DNA of 64,000 bases from Mesorhizobium sp. WSM4311 (GTDB lineage: Bacteria > Pseudomonadota > Alphaproteobacteria > Rhizobiales > Rhizobiaceae), in NCBI RefSeq assembly GCF_002295115.1, contig NZ_NSFV01000002.1, positions 310,001 through 374,000 on the forward strand, given 5' to 3'. The notes beneath the pieces are model-generated. The model was not told the DNA's origin. It made no database searches and saw only the letters and a list, made by a program, of their open reading frames with translations. Numbering within the stretch: position 1 is the first letter of the stretch; the number at the start of each line of letters is the position of its first letter. Below, piece after piece: positions 44,058 to 52,809 of this stretch. The position numbers and the translations under genes were made by a program.

Positions 44058-44293
44058 GCCTCGCCGGCTGCTCTTGCCCGCCCGAAGGCGCTGGCAACTC
44101 TGGATAACTGGCCGTGCCCGTCACGGGAGGCTTCCCGTGAACGCAGCAACGGCACTTCGCGACGCTGCCCATCGGCAAGCGAGCGAAGCATCTTCTCGAG
44201 GGCGCGGGGGTCGACCCCATCTGCCTTCATGACCAGCCGGATCATCGGATCCCGGACGGCCTCATCTATGGTAAGATCGCGGCGCTGTGGCAT
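44042..44293 (-). CDS. 83-residue hypothetical protein upstream of the RND pump
   Basis: Begins MPQRRDLTIDEAVRDPMIRLVMKADGVDPRALEKMLRSLADGQR. This looks like a genuine soluble helical protein rather than antisense noise. Its stop falls 16 bp inside the pump gene, so translational coupling is possible. It is first in the efflux operon, downstream of the TetR operator. Function unknown. Confidence 0.58.
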   Translation of the reverse strand: MPQRRDLTIDEAVRDPMIRLVMKADGVDPRALEKMLRSLADGQRREVPLLRSREASRDGHGQLSRVASAFGRARAAGEACVSW

Positions 44294-44442
44294 TGGCCGG
44301 CTCCTTGTCTGTCGATTCGCAGCCCATGCTCGCGAACCGTTTTCCATTTCCTCACCGGCCGGAGCCGCATGATTGGCAGTTTCTCGTCCGTCTCATCTGG
44401 CAGGACCAGTTCACGGCCTTGTTATTGACGACGGACGACGTA

Positions 44443-44489
44443 GGTGTTACCAGTAAGTAACATTCTGGAAGTTACAGACCGGTAACACC
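44443..44489. promoter_or_regulatory. Concentric TetR operator
   Basis: GGTGTTACC (44443-44451) and GGTAACACC (44481-44489) are perfect 9-bp arms. Inside them GTAAC (44457-44461) and GTTAC (44471-44475) form a second perfect dyad with exactly the same centre, 44466. The element lies between tetR and the efflux operon, 46 bp upstream of tetR. This is the expected position for TetR binding to both promoters. Confidence 0.7.
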
Positions 44490-44534
44490 CTAGTCAAGAG
44501 GTGGCCGAGGGTTTTTTGGAAACGAAAGGAGATC

Positions 44535-45128
44535 ATGATGACAGACGGCGTCGTGGAGCGCTCTCGTCCCAGGGATCGGATTCTGGAGACGGCACGCGAC
44601 ATGTTCCACAAGCATGGCATCAAGGGCGTCGGCGTCGACGCCATCACCGAAGCTGCCGGCACGAACAAGATGACGCTCTATCGTCACTTTGAATCCAAGG
44701 ACGAACTGATCGTCGAGTGCCTGCGCGCCAATGCGGCCAAGGCCGGCGCGATGTGGGATGCTTTCGAGGCCGAGTTCCCCGGCGACAAGCTCGCGCAGCT
44801 GCATGCCTGGGTTCGCAAGGCGGCTGCCATGCTCAATGCCGACGGCCGCGGCTGCGACATGGCCAATGCCGCCGCTGAGCTGACTGAGCCGGACCATCCG
44901 GCGAGACTGGTGATCAAGGAGCTCAAGGAAGCCCAGCGCGAACGCCTGGTGGCGCTCTGCCGGGGTGCGGGCATCGGTCAGGCCGAACTGCTTGCCGATA
45001 CGCTGTCGCTGCTGTTCGAGGGCGCCCGTGTCAGCGTGCAGACCGTGGGCGCCGAAGGCCCGAGCACGCAGTTCGTGCGCATGGCCGAAGGGTTGATCGT
45101 TTCCTTCCGGGGCACCGCCGCCGGTTGA
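44535..45128 (+). CDS. TetR-family regulator of the RND pump
   Basis: A 197-residue regulator. The N-terminal helix-turn-helix is RILETARDMFHKHGIKGVGVDAITEAAGTNKMTLYRHFESKDELI; the rest is an all-helical ligand domain with a TetR_C-like ending. AAGGAG precedes the double ATG. Divergent from the efflux operon with a concentric dyad between, it is most simply its repressor. Confidence 0.88.
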   Translation: MMTDGVVERSRPRDRILETARDMFHKHGIKGVGVDAITEAAGTNKMTLYRHFESKDELIVECLRANAAKAGAMWDAFEAEFPGDKLAQLHAWVRKAAAMLNADGRGCDMANAAAELTEPDHPARLVIKELKEAQRERLVALCRGAGIGQAELLADTLSLLFEGARVSVQTVGAEGPSTQFVRMAEGLIVSFRGTAAG

Positions 45129-45225
45129 AATCCGCCGCGGCTGTTGGCGATTTGCCGGTCGTATGACCGAGGCGATGCTCGGCGCCCTTTGGCGCGGGCG
45201 GCACAGGAATTTCCGATGCTGAATG

Positions 45226-45382
45226 AAAAAAGCCCGCTGCCGGGAGGAGGTGGCAGCGGGCTCGATTTTCGAATGTGGCGCGGGAGGAGGTGCACCCCAT
45301 TCAGCGTCGGCATCGCATCTGGGAGGAGTAGATGGCCGACAACCAGAAGCTACGAGTTGCCCAATGATTCGGCAACAATGAA
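45226..45382 (-). ncRNA. NfeR1/alpha-r14-like small RNA with three CUCCUCCC loops
   Basis: On the minus strand the motif CTCCTCCC occurs three times (45328-45321, 45289-45282, 45249-45242), each in the loop of a hairpin: CATCT/AGATG, GGTGC/GCGCC and the 11-bp AGCCCGCTGCC/GGCAGCGGGCT. The last is followed by T6, a textbook intrinsic terminator. A promoter TTGACA-N17-TGCTAT lies at 45417-45389. Three anti-Shine-Dalgarno loops ending in a terminator hairpin is the known architecture of the alpha-r14 family (Sinorhizobium NfeR1) and resembles the cuckoo RNAs of Rhodobacter. The RNA would pair with GGAGG ribosome sites. The 5' end is approximate. Confidence 0.8.
45231..45262 (-). terminator. Intrinsic terminator of the small RNA
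   Basis: A perfect 11-bp stem, arms 45231-45241 and 45252-45262, with a 10-base loop carrying the third CUCCUCCC. On the minus strand it is followed by six T residues. Confidence 0.85.
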
Positions 45383-45388
45383 TTGTGC

Positions 45389-45417
45389 ATAGCAGCTGTG
45401 CAGATTTGCCGTGTCAA
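45389..45417 (-). promoter_or_regulatory. Promoter of the small RNA
   Basis: TTGACA (45417-45412) and TGCTAT (45394-45389) are separated by 17 bp on the minus strand. No protein gene follows on that strand, so it most plausibly drives the small RNA. Confidence 0.6.
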
Positions 45418-45463
45418 TTATCAGACAAATCCAGGAAGCCGGGCATTGCCAGGCGGTCTCGCC

Positions 45464-46486
45464 TCACTGCACCGGCACGTTTTCCCTGAAAATCAGGCGC
45501 GGCTCGATGAATTTCCGGGTGAGATAGGGCGCCGATGAGGCGATGGAGCCGAGCAGGCGGATGACCGACTGCTCGGCGATCAGCCTGGCGTTCTGGTCGA
45601 TGACGACGTCGGCGAGGTCGTCGACGAGGTAGCCGCGCGTCTCCTTTGTAAGGTCGTGGCAGATGAACACCGGCTTGCGGTTGGGCCTGGCTTCCCGGAT
45701 GGCTCTGGCAACACCGGAGCATCCGGCCCCGACGCAATAGATGCCGAGCAGTTCCGGTTCGTTGTGCAGTGCCTTCATGGTCTCGGCGTAGCTGGCATCC
45801 GGTTCGTCGTTGATCTCGACGGCGCTGGTCACGGCGAGGTTGGGAAACTCCTCGCCAAGCACGGAGCGAAAGCCCATTTCGCGCTCCTCATGACCGCGAT
45901 AGGAGCGTGAACCGACGACCATCGCCAGATGGCCTTCGCGGCCGCCGAGGAAGCGACCCATCAGAAGTGCCGCCGTTCGGCCCGCCACCCGGTTGTCGAT
46001 GCCGACATAGGCCGAGCGGGGAGCGGCCGGAATATCGGACACCAGCGTCACCAGGCGGATGCCGGTTTCGACGATGTCGCGCAGGATGTTGCGGGTTCGC
46101 GGATGGTCGATGGCGATGACACCGACGCCATTGGCCCTCAGCGACAGGTTTTCCACGGCGCTCTGCAGCGCGTTCGGCGAGATGCCGGCGAGGTTGTGGA
46201 TCCGGCACGAAGCGACCAGCGGCAGGCGCGATGCATAGTCCTCGATGTGCCTTGCCAGATCCTGCATGAAGGCGTTGCTGCCGGCCGGCAGGAAGAACTC
46301 GAGGTTTGCCGGTCTGGAGGGAAGCGTCACCTGATCGGCGACCGGCAGATAGCCGAGCTGTTTGGCGGCTTCCATCACGCGTTGCCGGTTGGCGGCGCTG
46401 GCGCCCGGCCGGTTGTTGAGCACCCTGTCGACCGTCGCGGTCGACAGTCCGCAATTCCTGGCGATGTCGGAGACGGTGGCCTTCAT
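45464..46486 (-). CDS. LacI-family transcriptional regulator
   Basis: A 340-residue regulator: N-terminal LacI helix-turn-helix with hinge (TVSDIARNCGLSTATVDRVLNNRPGASAANRQRVMEAAKQLGYLP), then a periplasmic-binding-protein-like domain for a sugar ligand. It closes the minus-strand sugar importer cluster, 136 bp after the ATPase. It probably regulates that importer in response to its sugar. Confidence 0.88.
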   Translation of the reverse strand: MKATVSDIARNCGLSTATVDRVLNNRPGASAANRQRVMEAAKQLGYLPVADQVTLPSRPANLEFFLPAGSNAFMQDLARHIEDYASRLPLVASCRIHNLAGISPNALQSAVENLSLRANGVGVIAIDHPRTRNILRDIVETGIRLVTLVSDIPAAPRSAYVGIDNRVAGRTAALLMGRFLGGREGHLAMVVGSRSYRGHEEREMGFRSVLGEEFPNLAVTSAVEINDEPDASYAETMKALHNEPELLGIYCVGAGCSGVARAIREARPNRKPVFICHDLTKETRGYLVDDLADVVIDQNARLIAEQSVIRLLGSIASSAPYLTRKFIEPRLIFRENVPVQ

Positions 46487-46622
46487 GCCGCAACCCTACG
46501 CGCCGATGCGATGACGCGCCAGATAAGTGATTTCGCAGCCGATGCGATCCGACGGACGGGTGATTGACACCCATCGCCGCCATGCGCATTGAGCCGCTTC
46601 GGCAAGACGGGTCCGCCCGTCC

Positions 46623-47414
46623 TCAGTGCGACGGCCTGCCGTCGGCGACGGCGTCGCGGATTTCCTTGTCCGACATGCCGGTGATGATCCGTTCGACCTC
46701 CGTCACGGTTGTCTTCTTCGGGTCGATGTCGTCGGCGACCACCTTGCCCCGGCGCATGACGACGATGCGGTCGACCACCTGGAAGACGTGATGGATGTTG
46801 TGCGCGATGAAAATGCAGGAATGGCCGGAATCGCGGGCGCTGCGCACGAAGCTAAGCACCCCTTGTGTTTCGGCGACGCCGAGATTGTTGGTCGGCTCGT
46901 CGAGGATGATGAGGTCGCTGTCGAAATGCATGGCGCGCGCGATCGCCACCGCCTGGCGCTCGCCGCCGGAGAGCGAGCCGATCGGCGTCGTCGGTGGAAT
47001 GTTCTTCGAAATGCCGACCTGTTTGAGCAGGTCGCGGGCGACGTTGTTCATCGCCTCCTGGTCCATGCGGTTGAGGAAACGCGGCGGCTTGATCGGCTCG
47101 CGCCCGAGGAACAGATTGCGGGCGATCGACAGTTGCGTGACCAGCGCGGAATCCTGGTAGATCGTTTCGATGCCCTGCGCGATGGCATCGCTGGTGCTGC
47201 GCAAGGTGACCTTCTTGCCGCGGATGAAGATGTCGCCGCTGGTCAGCGGCACCGCGCCCGACAAGACCTTGATCAGCGTCGACTTGCCGGCGCCATTGTC
47301 GCCGAGCAGGCCGACGATCTCCCGCTCGTTGACATGGAAATTAGCGTCCACAAGCGCCTGCACGCGGCCGTAGGACTTGCGGATGTTCTGCATGCGGATC
47401 AATGGCTCGGCCAT
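46623..47414 (-). CDS. Sugar ABC transporter ATPase (single domain), importer A
   Basis: A 263-residue ATPase: Walker A GDNGAGKST, signature LSGGERQAVAIA, Walker B LIILDEPTNNLG, switch His in FIAHNIHHVF. It belongs to the CUT2-like group but has one nucleotide domain, not the two fused domains of RbsA, so it should act as a homodimer. It lies 3 bp after the permease of the same importer. The similar protein at 52810-53541 serves importer B. Confidence 0.87.
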   Translation of the reverse strand: MAEPLIRMQNIRKSYGRVQALVDANFHVNEREIVGLLGDNGAGKSTLIKVLSGAVPLTSGDIFIRGKKVTLRSTSDAIAQGIETIYQDSALVTQLSIARNLFLGREPIKPPRFLNRMDQEAMNNVARDLLKQVGISKNIPPTTPIGSLSGGERQAVAIARAMHFDSDLIILDEPTNNLGVAETQGVLSFVRSARDSGHSCIFIAHNIHHVFQVVDRIVVMRRGKVVADDIDPKKTTVTEVERIITGMSDKEIRDAVADGRPSH

Positions 47415-47417
47415 GGT

Positions 47418-48404
47418 TCAAGTCCCTGCCTGGTGCCGGCGTTCCAGCCATGAGTGGAGCGCCATCATGCCAAGGATGATCGCGCCGATGAAGATATTGT
47501 AGGCAAGACCGGGCACGCCGATCAGCACGATGCCGTTGCGCATCACGCGCAGGATCAGGATGCCGAGCACGGTGCCGATGATGGTCCCGCGTCCGCCGGT
47601 CAGCGCCGTGCCGCCGATCACCACCATGGCGATGACTTCGAGTTCGTAGCCGGTGCCGCTGTTGGGATTGGCGGCCGACGTGCGCAGCGAGGAGATGACG
47701 CCGGCCAGCGAGGCCATGAGCGACGACAGCACGAACAGGCCGATCTTGACGCGGTTGACATTGACGCCGCGGGCACGCGCCGCGTTGGGATTGCCGCCCG
47801 CCGCCTGGATCCAGTTGCCGGTCCGGCTTTGCGTCAGCACATAGCCGAGCGCGATCGCCGCGGCGATGAACCAGAACAGCGACATGTAGATGCGGAACGG
47901 CCCGATGAAGAAGTCGCCGACCAGCGCTTCCGCCAGCCAGCTGCCCTCGGCGCTCCAGGTGCGCTGCGGAAAACCGTCGGTGATGAAAAGCGCGCTGCCG
48001 CGCACCACCAGCAGCATGCCGAGCGTCACCAGGAAGGACGGGATCTTGAGCTGCGTGACGAACCAGCCATTGACCAGGCCGATCAAGGCGGCAACCACCA
48101 GCGCGACGACGAAGCCCATCTCCAGCGATGTGACGCCGCCGTTGAACAGCGTCCACATCAGCACTGGCGAGAAGCCGAACAGGGATCCGACGGACAGGTC
48201 GAATTCGCCTGATGTCATCAGCAAGGTCATCGCCAGCGCGATCAGGCCGAGCTCGACCGTGAAGGCCATGGTGTTGGAGATGTTCTGCGGCGACAGGAAG
48301 TCGTGGTTGAAGCCCCAGAAAACGCCGATCTCGACGATGAGCAGCACGAAGGGACCGAATTCAGGCCGCGCAATCAGGCGTTGGACAAGCGAATGATTTT
48401 CCAC
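47418..48404 (-). CDS. Sugar ABC transporter permease (RbsC-like), importer A
   Basis: A 328-residue, ~10-helix permease of the ribose/xylose type: TMAFTVELGLIALAMTLLMTSGEFDLSVGS near the first helices, the coupling segment RARGVNVNRVKIGLFVLSSLMASLAGVISSLR, and GGTALTGGRGTIIGTVLG. The start seems to be GTG (MENHSLVQRL). It pairs with the ATPase and with the binding protein 119 bp upstream. Confidence 0.87.
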   Translation of the reverse strand: MENHSLVQRLIARPEFGPFVLLIVEIGVFWGFNHDFLSPQNISNTMAFTVELGLIALAMTLLMTSGEFDLSVGSLFGFSPVLMWTLFNGGVTSLEMGFVVALVVAALIGLVNGWFVTQLKIPSFLVTLGMLLVVRGSALFITDGFPQRTWSAEGSWLAEALVGDFFIGPFRIYMSLFWFIAAAIALGYVLTQSRTGNWIQAAGGNPNAARARGVNVNRVKIGLFVLSSLMASLAGVISSLRTSAANPNSGTGYELEVIAMVVIGGTALTGGRGTIIGTVLGILILRVMRNGIVLIGVPGLAYNIFIGAIILGMMALHSWLERRHQAGT

Positions 48405-48480
48405 TGGGAACCCGCGACATGGTTGGAACGGGCCGCGATCTCCACCGCCTCGGATGGATGGTCGCGGCGCAAGCAGATAT

Positions 48481-48513
48481 CTGGCGCCGCGTGCCAGATG
48501 GGTGCGGCGCCAG
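48481..48513 (-). terminator. Intercistronic hairpin after the importer A binding protein
   Basis: CTGGCGCCGC (48481-48490) pairs perfectly with GCGGCGCCAG (48504-48513). It lies between binding-protein and permease genes with no T-run, as in the other two binding-protein operons here. Confidence 0.6.
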
Positions 48514-48523
48514 GGATCGCGGT

Positions 48524-49459
48524 TTATTTGCCGGACAGGATCTTGTCGTAGACGCCGGCGGTGTCCTTCTCATAGAGCGCGCCGGTGATGACGTTGAAGC
48601 CCGGGGGAATGCCTGACGCCGCCATGTTGGCGAGCGACAGCGCGACATAGCTGGTCGCCTGCGGGTCCTGCCACTGGCCGGCATTGACGTAGCCGTTCAG
48701 AACCTCCTGGGTAGTGTCGAGCGAGTTGCCCCAGCCGACAACAGGGATTTCACCCGGCTTGACGCCGACCTGGTCGAACACCCGCTTGATCGAGCCGGTG
48801 ACGAGGTCGCCCAGCCCGATAACGGCCTTGACCTTGCCCTTGTGGGCGGTGAGGTAGTCGACCATGCGATTGATCACCTCGGCCTGGTCGAGCGTCGCTT
48901 CGGTCACTTCATAGGTGATGCCGAGCGGTCCGAAGACGCTCTTGATGCCTTCCTCTTCCTGGACGCCATAGGTGGCGCCGGGGACCTCGACCGGCATCCA
49001 GACGAAGTCGCCCTTCTTCACCAGGCCCTTGTCGACCAGATACTGCGCCCAATGCTTTCCGAAGGTGACGTTGTCGCCGCCGACATAGGCATTGAAGTTG
49101 GCTTTTGGATCGGGCGTGTTGAAGTTGATGATCGGGACGTTGGCCGCGCGGGCTTCCTTGACGATCTCGACGAGGCTGCCCGGATCGGGGCTGGTGGTGA
49201 CGATGCCGTCGGCCTTGGCCGAGAGGGCGGCGCGAACCGCTTCCTGCTGGGAGGCAACATCGCCATTGTGGAACGAGGTGTTGACGGTGTTGCCGGTGTC
49301 CTTGGCCCATTGCTTGGCCCCGGCCAGGAAGTAGGTCCAGACCGGGTCGGCGGGGCCGCCATGCGAAATCCAGTAGAAGGTCTTGGCCTGCGCGGCTGCC
49401 GGAATGACCGTCAGCGCGACCAAAAGGCCGTAGAGCACAAGTCTCAGTCTTGTCAGCAT
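48524..49459 (-). CDS. Sugar ABC transporter substrate-binding protein, importer A
   Basis: A 311-residue periplasmic binding protein (RbsB/XylF-like). The Sec signal peptide ends near residue 25 (AAAQA-KTFYW). The fold markers ALSAKADGIVTTSPDP and VPIINFNTPD are visible. The ATG at 49459 is preceded by GGGAGG; the upstream frame is not coding. It begins the importer A operon, downstream of the FAH-family gene. The ligand is unknown, possibly a pentose, judging from the neighbours. Confidence 0.87.
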   Translation of the reverse strand: MLTRLRLVLYGLLVALTVIPAAAQAKTFYWISHGGPADPVWTYFLAGAKQWAKDTGNTVNTSFHNGDVASQQEAVRAALSAKADGIVTTSPDPGSLVEIVKEARAANVPIINFNTPDPKANFNAYVGGDNVTFGKHWAQYLVDKGLVKKGDFVWMPVEVPGATYGVQEEEGIKSVFGPLGITYEVTEATLDQAEVINRMVDYLTAHKGKVKAVIGLGDLVTGSIKRVFDQVGVKPGEIPVVGWGNSLDTTQEVLNGYVNAGQWQDPQATSYVALSLANMAASGIPPGFNVITGALYEKDTAGVYDKILSGK

Positions 49460-49834
49460 TTGATTTCCTCCCGGTTGAAGATGATCCGTCCCTGTTCCGG
49501 CGTCGGCCGGATTGCGTCTTTTGCCAGCGCCGCTCGGATGCCTCAGAGCATTCCCTTTTTCGACGGATGGCAAGCCTCCATCTGCAGATGTAGTTGGCGC
49601 CTGACGCGACGCCATCAACGGTCCCATCAGATTGCATCAGTCGGGGTGATTTTTCAGGAGCGGTCGGATGATTGGCGGCGAGGCTCAGCCGGGCGGATTG
49701 TCCGCGCTGTGTCCGGCGCGCCAGCGGCGTCGCAGCCGGTCGATCGCCAAGGCAAGCACGACCGGAGCACCGGTGGTGAAGGCGGGCCCAGATGGCATCC
49801 ACGCCAAGCAAGGTCATGGCGTTTTGGATAGAGT
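49460..49834. other. Noncoding region between importer A and the FAH-family gene
   Basis: These 375 bp hold no complete gene. The part next to the binding-protein start should contain its promoter and carries the GGGAGG ribosome site. The part next to the FAH gene holds a possible permease fragment (49685-49801). I see no clear operator. Confidence 0.5.
49685..49801 (-). pseudogene. Possible remnant of a sugar permease C-terminus
   Basis: One minus-strand frame reads PAFTTGAPVVLALAIDRLRRRW and stops at 49685. This resembles the last helix and basic tail of RbsC-type permeases. Nothing upstream continues the gene. It may be a relic of a permease once between importer A and the FAH gene, or chance in GC-rich DNA. 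Confidence 0.25.
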
Positions 49835-50992
49835 CTAGATCAGATCGGCCTTTGCCAGGTCGCGCATGAGATGGCTGGCGCCGTAGGTCCAGTGCGGGCA
49901 GTCGGGCGACAGCCGCACCCGGTTGACCAGCGCGCCGAATTTTTCCGATGAGATGGTGACGATGTCGCCGACCTTGTGGGTAAACCCCTTGCCCTTCTCG
50001 CCGCGGTCCTTCGACGGCACGAACATGGTGCCGAGATAGAGCGCCAGCCCGTCCGGATACTGGTGGTGCGGACCCATCGCGGCGGCAACGAGCTCTTCGG
50101 GCGAACGGCTGATCTCGGCCATCGAGCTTGCGCCCTCCAGCGAAAAGCCATCCTCGCCCTCGACCTTGAGGCGCACGACCGCCTTCTTCACGTCGTCGAT
50201 CGAGAAGGTGTCGTCGAACAGGCGGATGAAGGGTCCAAGCGAGGCCGAAGCATTGTTGTCCTTGGCCTTGCCGAGCAGCAATGCGGAACGCCCTTCGACG
50301 TCGCGCAGATTGACATCGTTGCCGATGGTGGCGCCGACGATGCTGCCGCTCGAGGCGGCGACCATGGCGATCTCCGGCTCCGGATTGTTCCAGGTCGACA
50401 CCGGGTGCAGGCCGACATCGGCGCCGAAGCCGACCGACGCCATTGGCTGGCACTTGGTGAAGATCTCAGCATCGGGGCCGATGCCGACTTCCAGATATTG
50501 CGACCAGGCGCCGCGCGCGATCAGCTTGGCCTTGATCTCCATGGCTTCCGGCGAACCGGGCTTGAGCTTCGACAAATCGTGGCCGATCAGCCCGGCAATG
50601 TCGGCGCGGATGGCGTCGGCCTTTTCCGCCGAGCCTCGCGCCTGTTCCTCGATCACCCGCTCTAGCAGGCTGACGACGAAGGTGACGCCCGACGCCTTGA
50701 CCGCCTGCAGGTCGACCGGGGAGAGGAGATAGGGTTTGGCCTGATCGCGCCCGGCTGCAAAACTATTGGCCGCGATGTCGTCGAGCGAGCCGATCGGCTT
50801 GCCCTTGGCCGAGCGCACATGCCCTGCCGGATCGGCCATCTCGCAGATGTCCCGCACGGTCGGCTCCTCGCTCGACGTAATGTCGAAGACGGTGCCGTCA
50901 CGCACCGTGACCACCAGGGGATGGGGCACAGCCGGTGATCGAGCGCGGCCGAGAAAGACGCCATCGTCAGGCAGAAACGTCATGTTTGTCAT
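49835..50992 (-). CDS. FAH-family 2-keto-3-deoxypentonate dehydratase-like protein
   Basis: A 385-residue fumarylacetoacetate-hydrolase-family protein. The family core is visible (DVGLHPVSTWNNPEPEIAMVAASSGSIVGATIGNDVNLRDVEGRSALLLGKAKDNN) with acidic metal ligands. The length and domain layout match XylX-type enzymes that dehydrate 2-keto-3-deoxy-pentonates to 2-oxoglutarate semialdehyde, rather than the ~280-residue hydrolases. Its neighbours (aldose epimerase, SDR, lactonase, dehydratase) supply the earlier steps. The semialdehyde dehydrogenase is not in the window. Confidence 0.78.
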   Translation of the reverse strand: MTNMTFLPDDGVFLGRARSPAVPHPLVVTVRDGTVFDITSSEEPTVRDICEMADPAGHVRSAKGKPIGSLDDIAANSFAAGRDQAKPYLLSPVDLQAVKASGVTFVVSLLERVIEEQARGSAEKADAIRADIAGLIGHDLSKLKPGSPEAMEIKAKLIARGAWSQYLEVGIGPDAEIFTKCQPMASVGFGADVGLHPVSTWNNPEPEIAMVAASSGSIVGATIGNDVNLRDVEGRSALLLGKAKDNNASASLGPFIRLFDDTFSIDDVKKAVVRLKVEGEDGFSLEGASSMAEISRSPEELVAAAMGPHHQYPDGLALYLGTMFVPSKDRGEKGKGFTHKVGDIVTISSEKFGALVNRVRLSPDCPHWTYGASHLMRDLAKADLI

Positions 50993-51152
50993 TGCACTCT
51001 CGTTATTGCGCAGGATGGTTCGATGTTATGAGGTGCGCATGGCCTCTTCAAGCCGACACGCCCTGAAGCAGCATGTGCCAAGCGACGGACGATCAACGGA
51101 AATGGCCTTTGCCACCATGCCACTGCACCGCTTCGCGACTTCCGATCTGGCG

Positions 51153-52022
51153 CTATAGCTCACCCCAGCGTAACCGCAAATGCGCGCTTGTCGATCCGCC
51201 TTTTTCCAGCGTCGTCAGGCCCCTGCCGTGATGGGCGTCCACCACATGTGAAACGGGTTCGAAGCAGAAGAAATCAGCGTCTCGTGCCGGCGAATAGAGG
51301 ACGAAGACATTCAGCGAGGGCGACGCCTCGACCGTGAGGGCGATGGCGTCGTCCGGCTGGATGATCGAGGCGTGCCCGTTCCAGCCTTCGAAGGCATTGT
51401 TGACCCAGGCGTCGGGAAGCGGCGAGGCTTGCGAAAAGTCCCAGTCCGGCCGGGAGGCCAGCGGCACCACCCCCGTCGGCAGGTGTCGTTCGTCTTCCAA
51501 CCAGACACTGTGCGCCGATGCTTGCAGCAGAGTGCGCGGGCGGCGCGGAAACCAGGGGTGGAAGCCCAGCCCGTAGGGCAGGCGGATGGCGGCTCGGTTT
51601 TCGACAGCCAGCACGGCGGACAGCGCGCCTTCCTCCAATGCATAGCGGACGCTTGCATGGTAGCGGTAGGGTCCGATCGCCCCATCCTCCAGAGCCAGCT
51701 CGATTTCAGTGCCGGTTCGCCTCGTCAACCGCCACGGTCTTTGAAATGCGTCGCCGTGGAGTGGGAACCGCTCGCCTTCGACATTGGGCTCTATCGCATG
51801 GAAGCGCCCGTCAAACTCGAAGCCTCCACCGGAAATGCGGTTTGACCAGGGAATCAGCAGTTGAGACCCGAACTTCAGCAGACCTCTCGATGGCTCAAGC
51901 AGAGGCGTAGGTGCTCGGCCGGGGCGGAGCGCGTCGTAGCGCAGGATGGCGGCGCCCTCGCGGGGACACACCACAAGGCTTGCACGCCCGTCGGCAAGTT
52001 CGATCTCATCGCCATTTGTCAT
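51153..52022 (-). CDS. Aldose 1-epimerase family protein
   Basis: A 289-residue mutarotase-fold protein. Typical segments are GSQLLIPWSNRISGGGFEFDGRFH, FPLHGDAFQRPW (catalytic His region) and PYGLGFHPWFPR. It starts at ATG 52022, 16 bp after the SDR stop; earlier in-frame starts overlap that gene. It would interconvert sugar anomers before oxidation by the SDR dehydrogenase. Confidence 0.85.
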   Translation of the reverse strand: MTNGDEIELADGRASLVVCPREGAAILRYDALRPGRAPTPLLEPSRGLLKFGSQLLIPWSNRISGGGFEFDGRFHAIEPNVEGERFPLHGDAFQRPWRLTRRTGTEIELALEDGAIGPYRYHASVRYALEEGALSAVLAVENRAAIRLPYGLGFHPWFPRRPRTLLQASAHSVWLEDERHLPTGVVPLASRPDWDFSQASPLPDAWVNNAFEGWNGHASIIQPDDAIALTVEASPSLNVFVLYSPARDADFFCFEPVSHVVDAHHGRGLTTLEKGGSTSAHLRLRWGEL

Positions 52023-52038
52023 TGAAGGGCCGCTATGG

Positions 52039-52794
52039 CTACCATCCGCCATCGATGTTGATGTTCTGACCACTGATCATGTCCGAGGCCGGGGAGACGA
52101 GGAACAGCACGAGATCGGCGATATGCTGCGGCTCGATGCGTCGCTTCAGGCATTGGTTGGTAAGGATCCAGTCGTTGTATTCCTCGAGCCGTTCTCCGAA
52201 GACGCGCTCCTCTGCCTCGGAAACGACGGCGCCTGGCGACACCGCGTTCACGGTGATGCCGTGTGGTCCCAATTCCCGCGCCAGCGACTTGGTGAGTCCC
52301 AGCATGGCTCCCTTCGAGGCCACATAGGGCACGTAGCCGTCCCAGCGGCCGTTCAGCGTCACCGAGCAGAAATTGACGATCCTGCCCTGGCCCTTCCTCT
52401 TCATGCCAGGCGCGCAGGCGCGCGCCAGCGCGAAGGCGGCTGACGAATTCACACGGATCTGGTCCTCGTACTCGCCAAGTGAGAATTCCTCGAACGGACG
52501 GTTGATGATGAGCGCCGCGTTGTTGATCAGAATATCGATCGTGCCTTCTTCGTCGGCGAGCGCCTTGACCGCTGCCTCGGCTTCGGCCAGCTGGTTCAAG
52601 TCGCAACCGACATAGACGATCGTACCTTTGTTTGTCGCCGCCAATTCCGCCGCGATCTTGGGCCCTTCCGCATTCTCCGGTCGGTCAAGCAGAAGCACGC
52701 GCGCGCCAGCGCGGGCAAGCGCGGCAGCCTGGGCGCGGCCGAGCGAACCCAGACCACCCGTCAGGAGCACGACTTTACCGGAAAGGTTCGTCAT
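52039..52794 (-). CDS. SDR-family sugar dehydrogenase
   Basis: A 251-residue short-chain dehydrogenase. The cofactor motif is TGGLGSLG, then NNAA, catalytic S in NFCSVTLNG and YVASKGA (Y-x-x-x-K). The ATG at 52794 is used; a GTG just upstream is possible. Placed between importer B and aldose epimerase, it probably oxidises an aldose to its lactone. Confidence 0.82.
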   Translation of the reverse strand: MTNLSGKVVLLTGGLGSLGRAQAAALARAGARVLLLDRPENAEGPKIAAELAATNKGTIVYVGCDLNQLAEAEAAVKALADEEGTIDILINNAALIINRPFEEFSLGEYEDQIRVNSSAAFALARACAPGMKRKGQGRIVNFCSVTLNGRWDGYVPYVASKGAMLGLTKSLARELGPHGITVNAVSPGAVVSEAEERVFGERLEEYNDWILTNQCLKRRIEPQHIADLVLFLVSPASDMISGQNINIDGGW

Positions 52795-52809
52795 CACCGT
52801 TCCCGCTCC

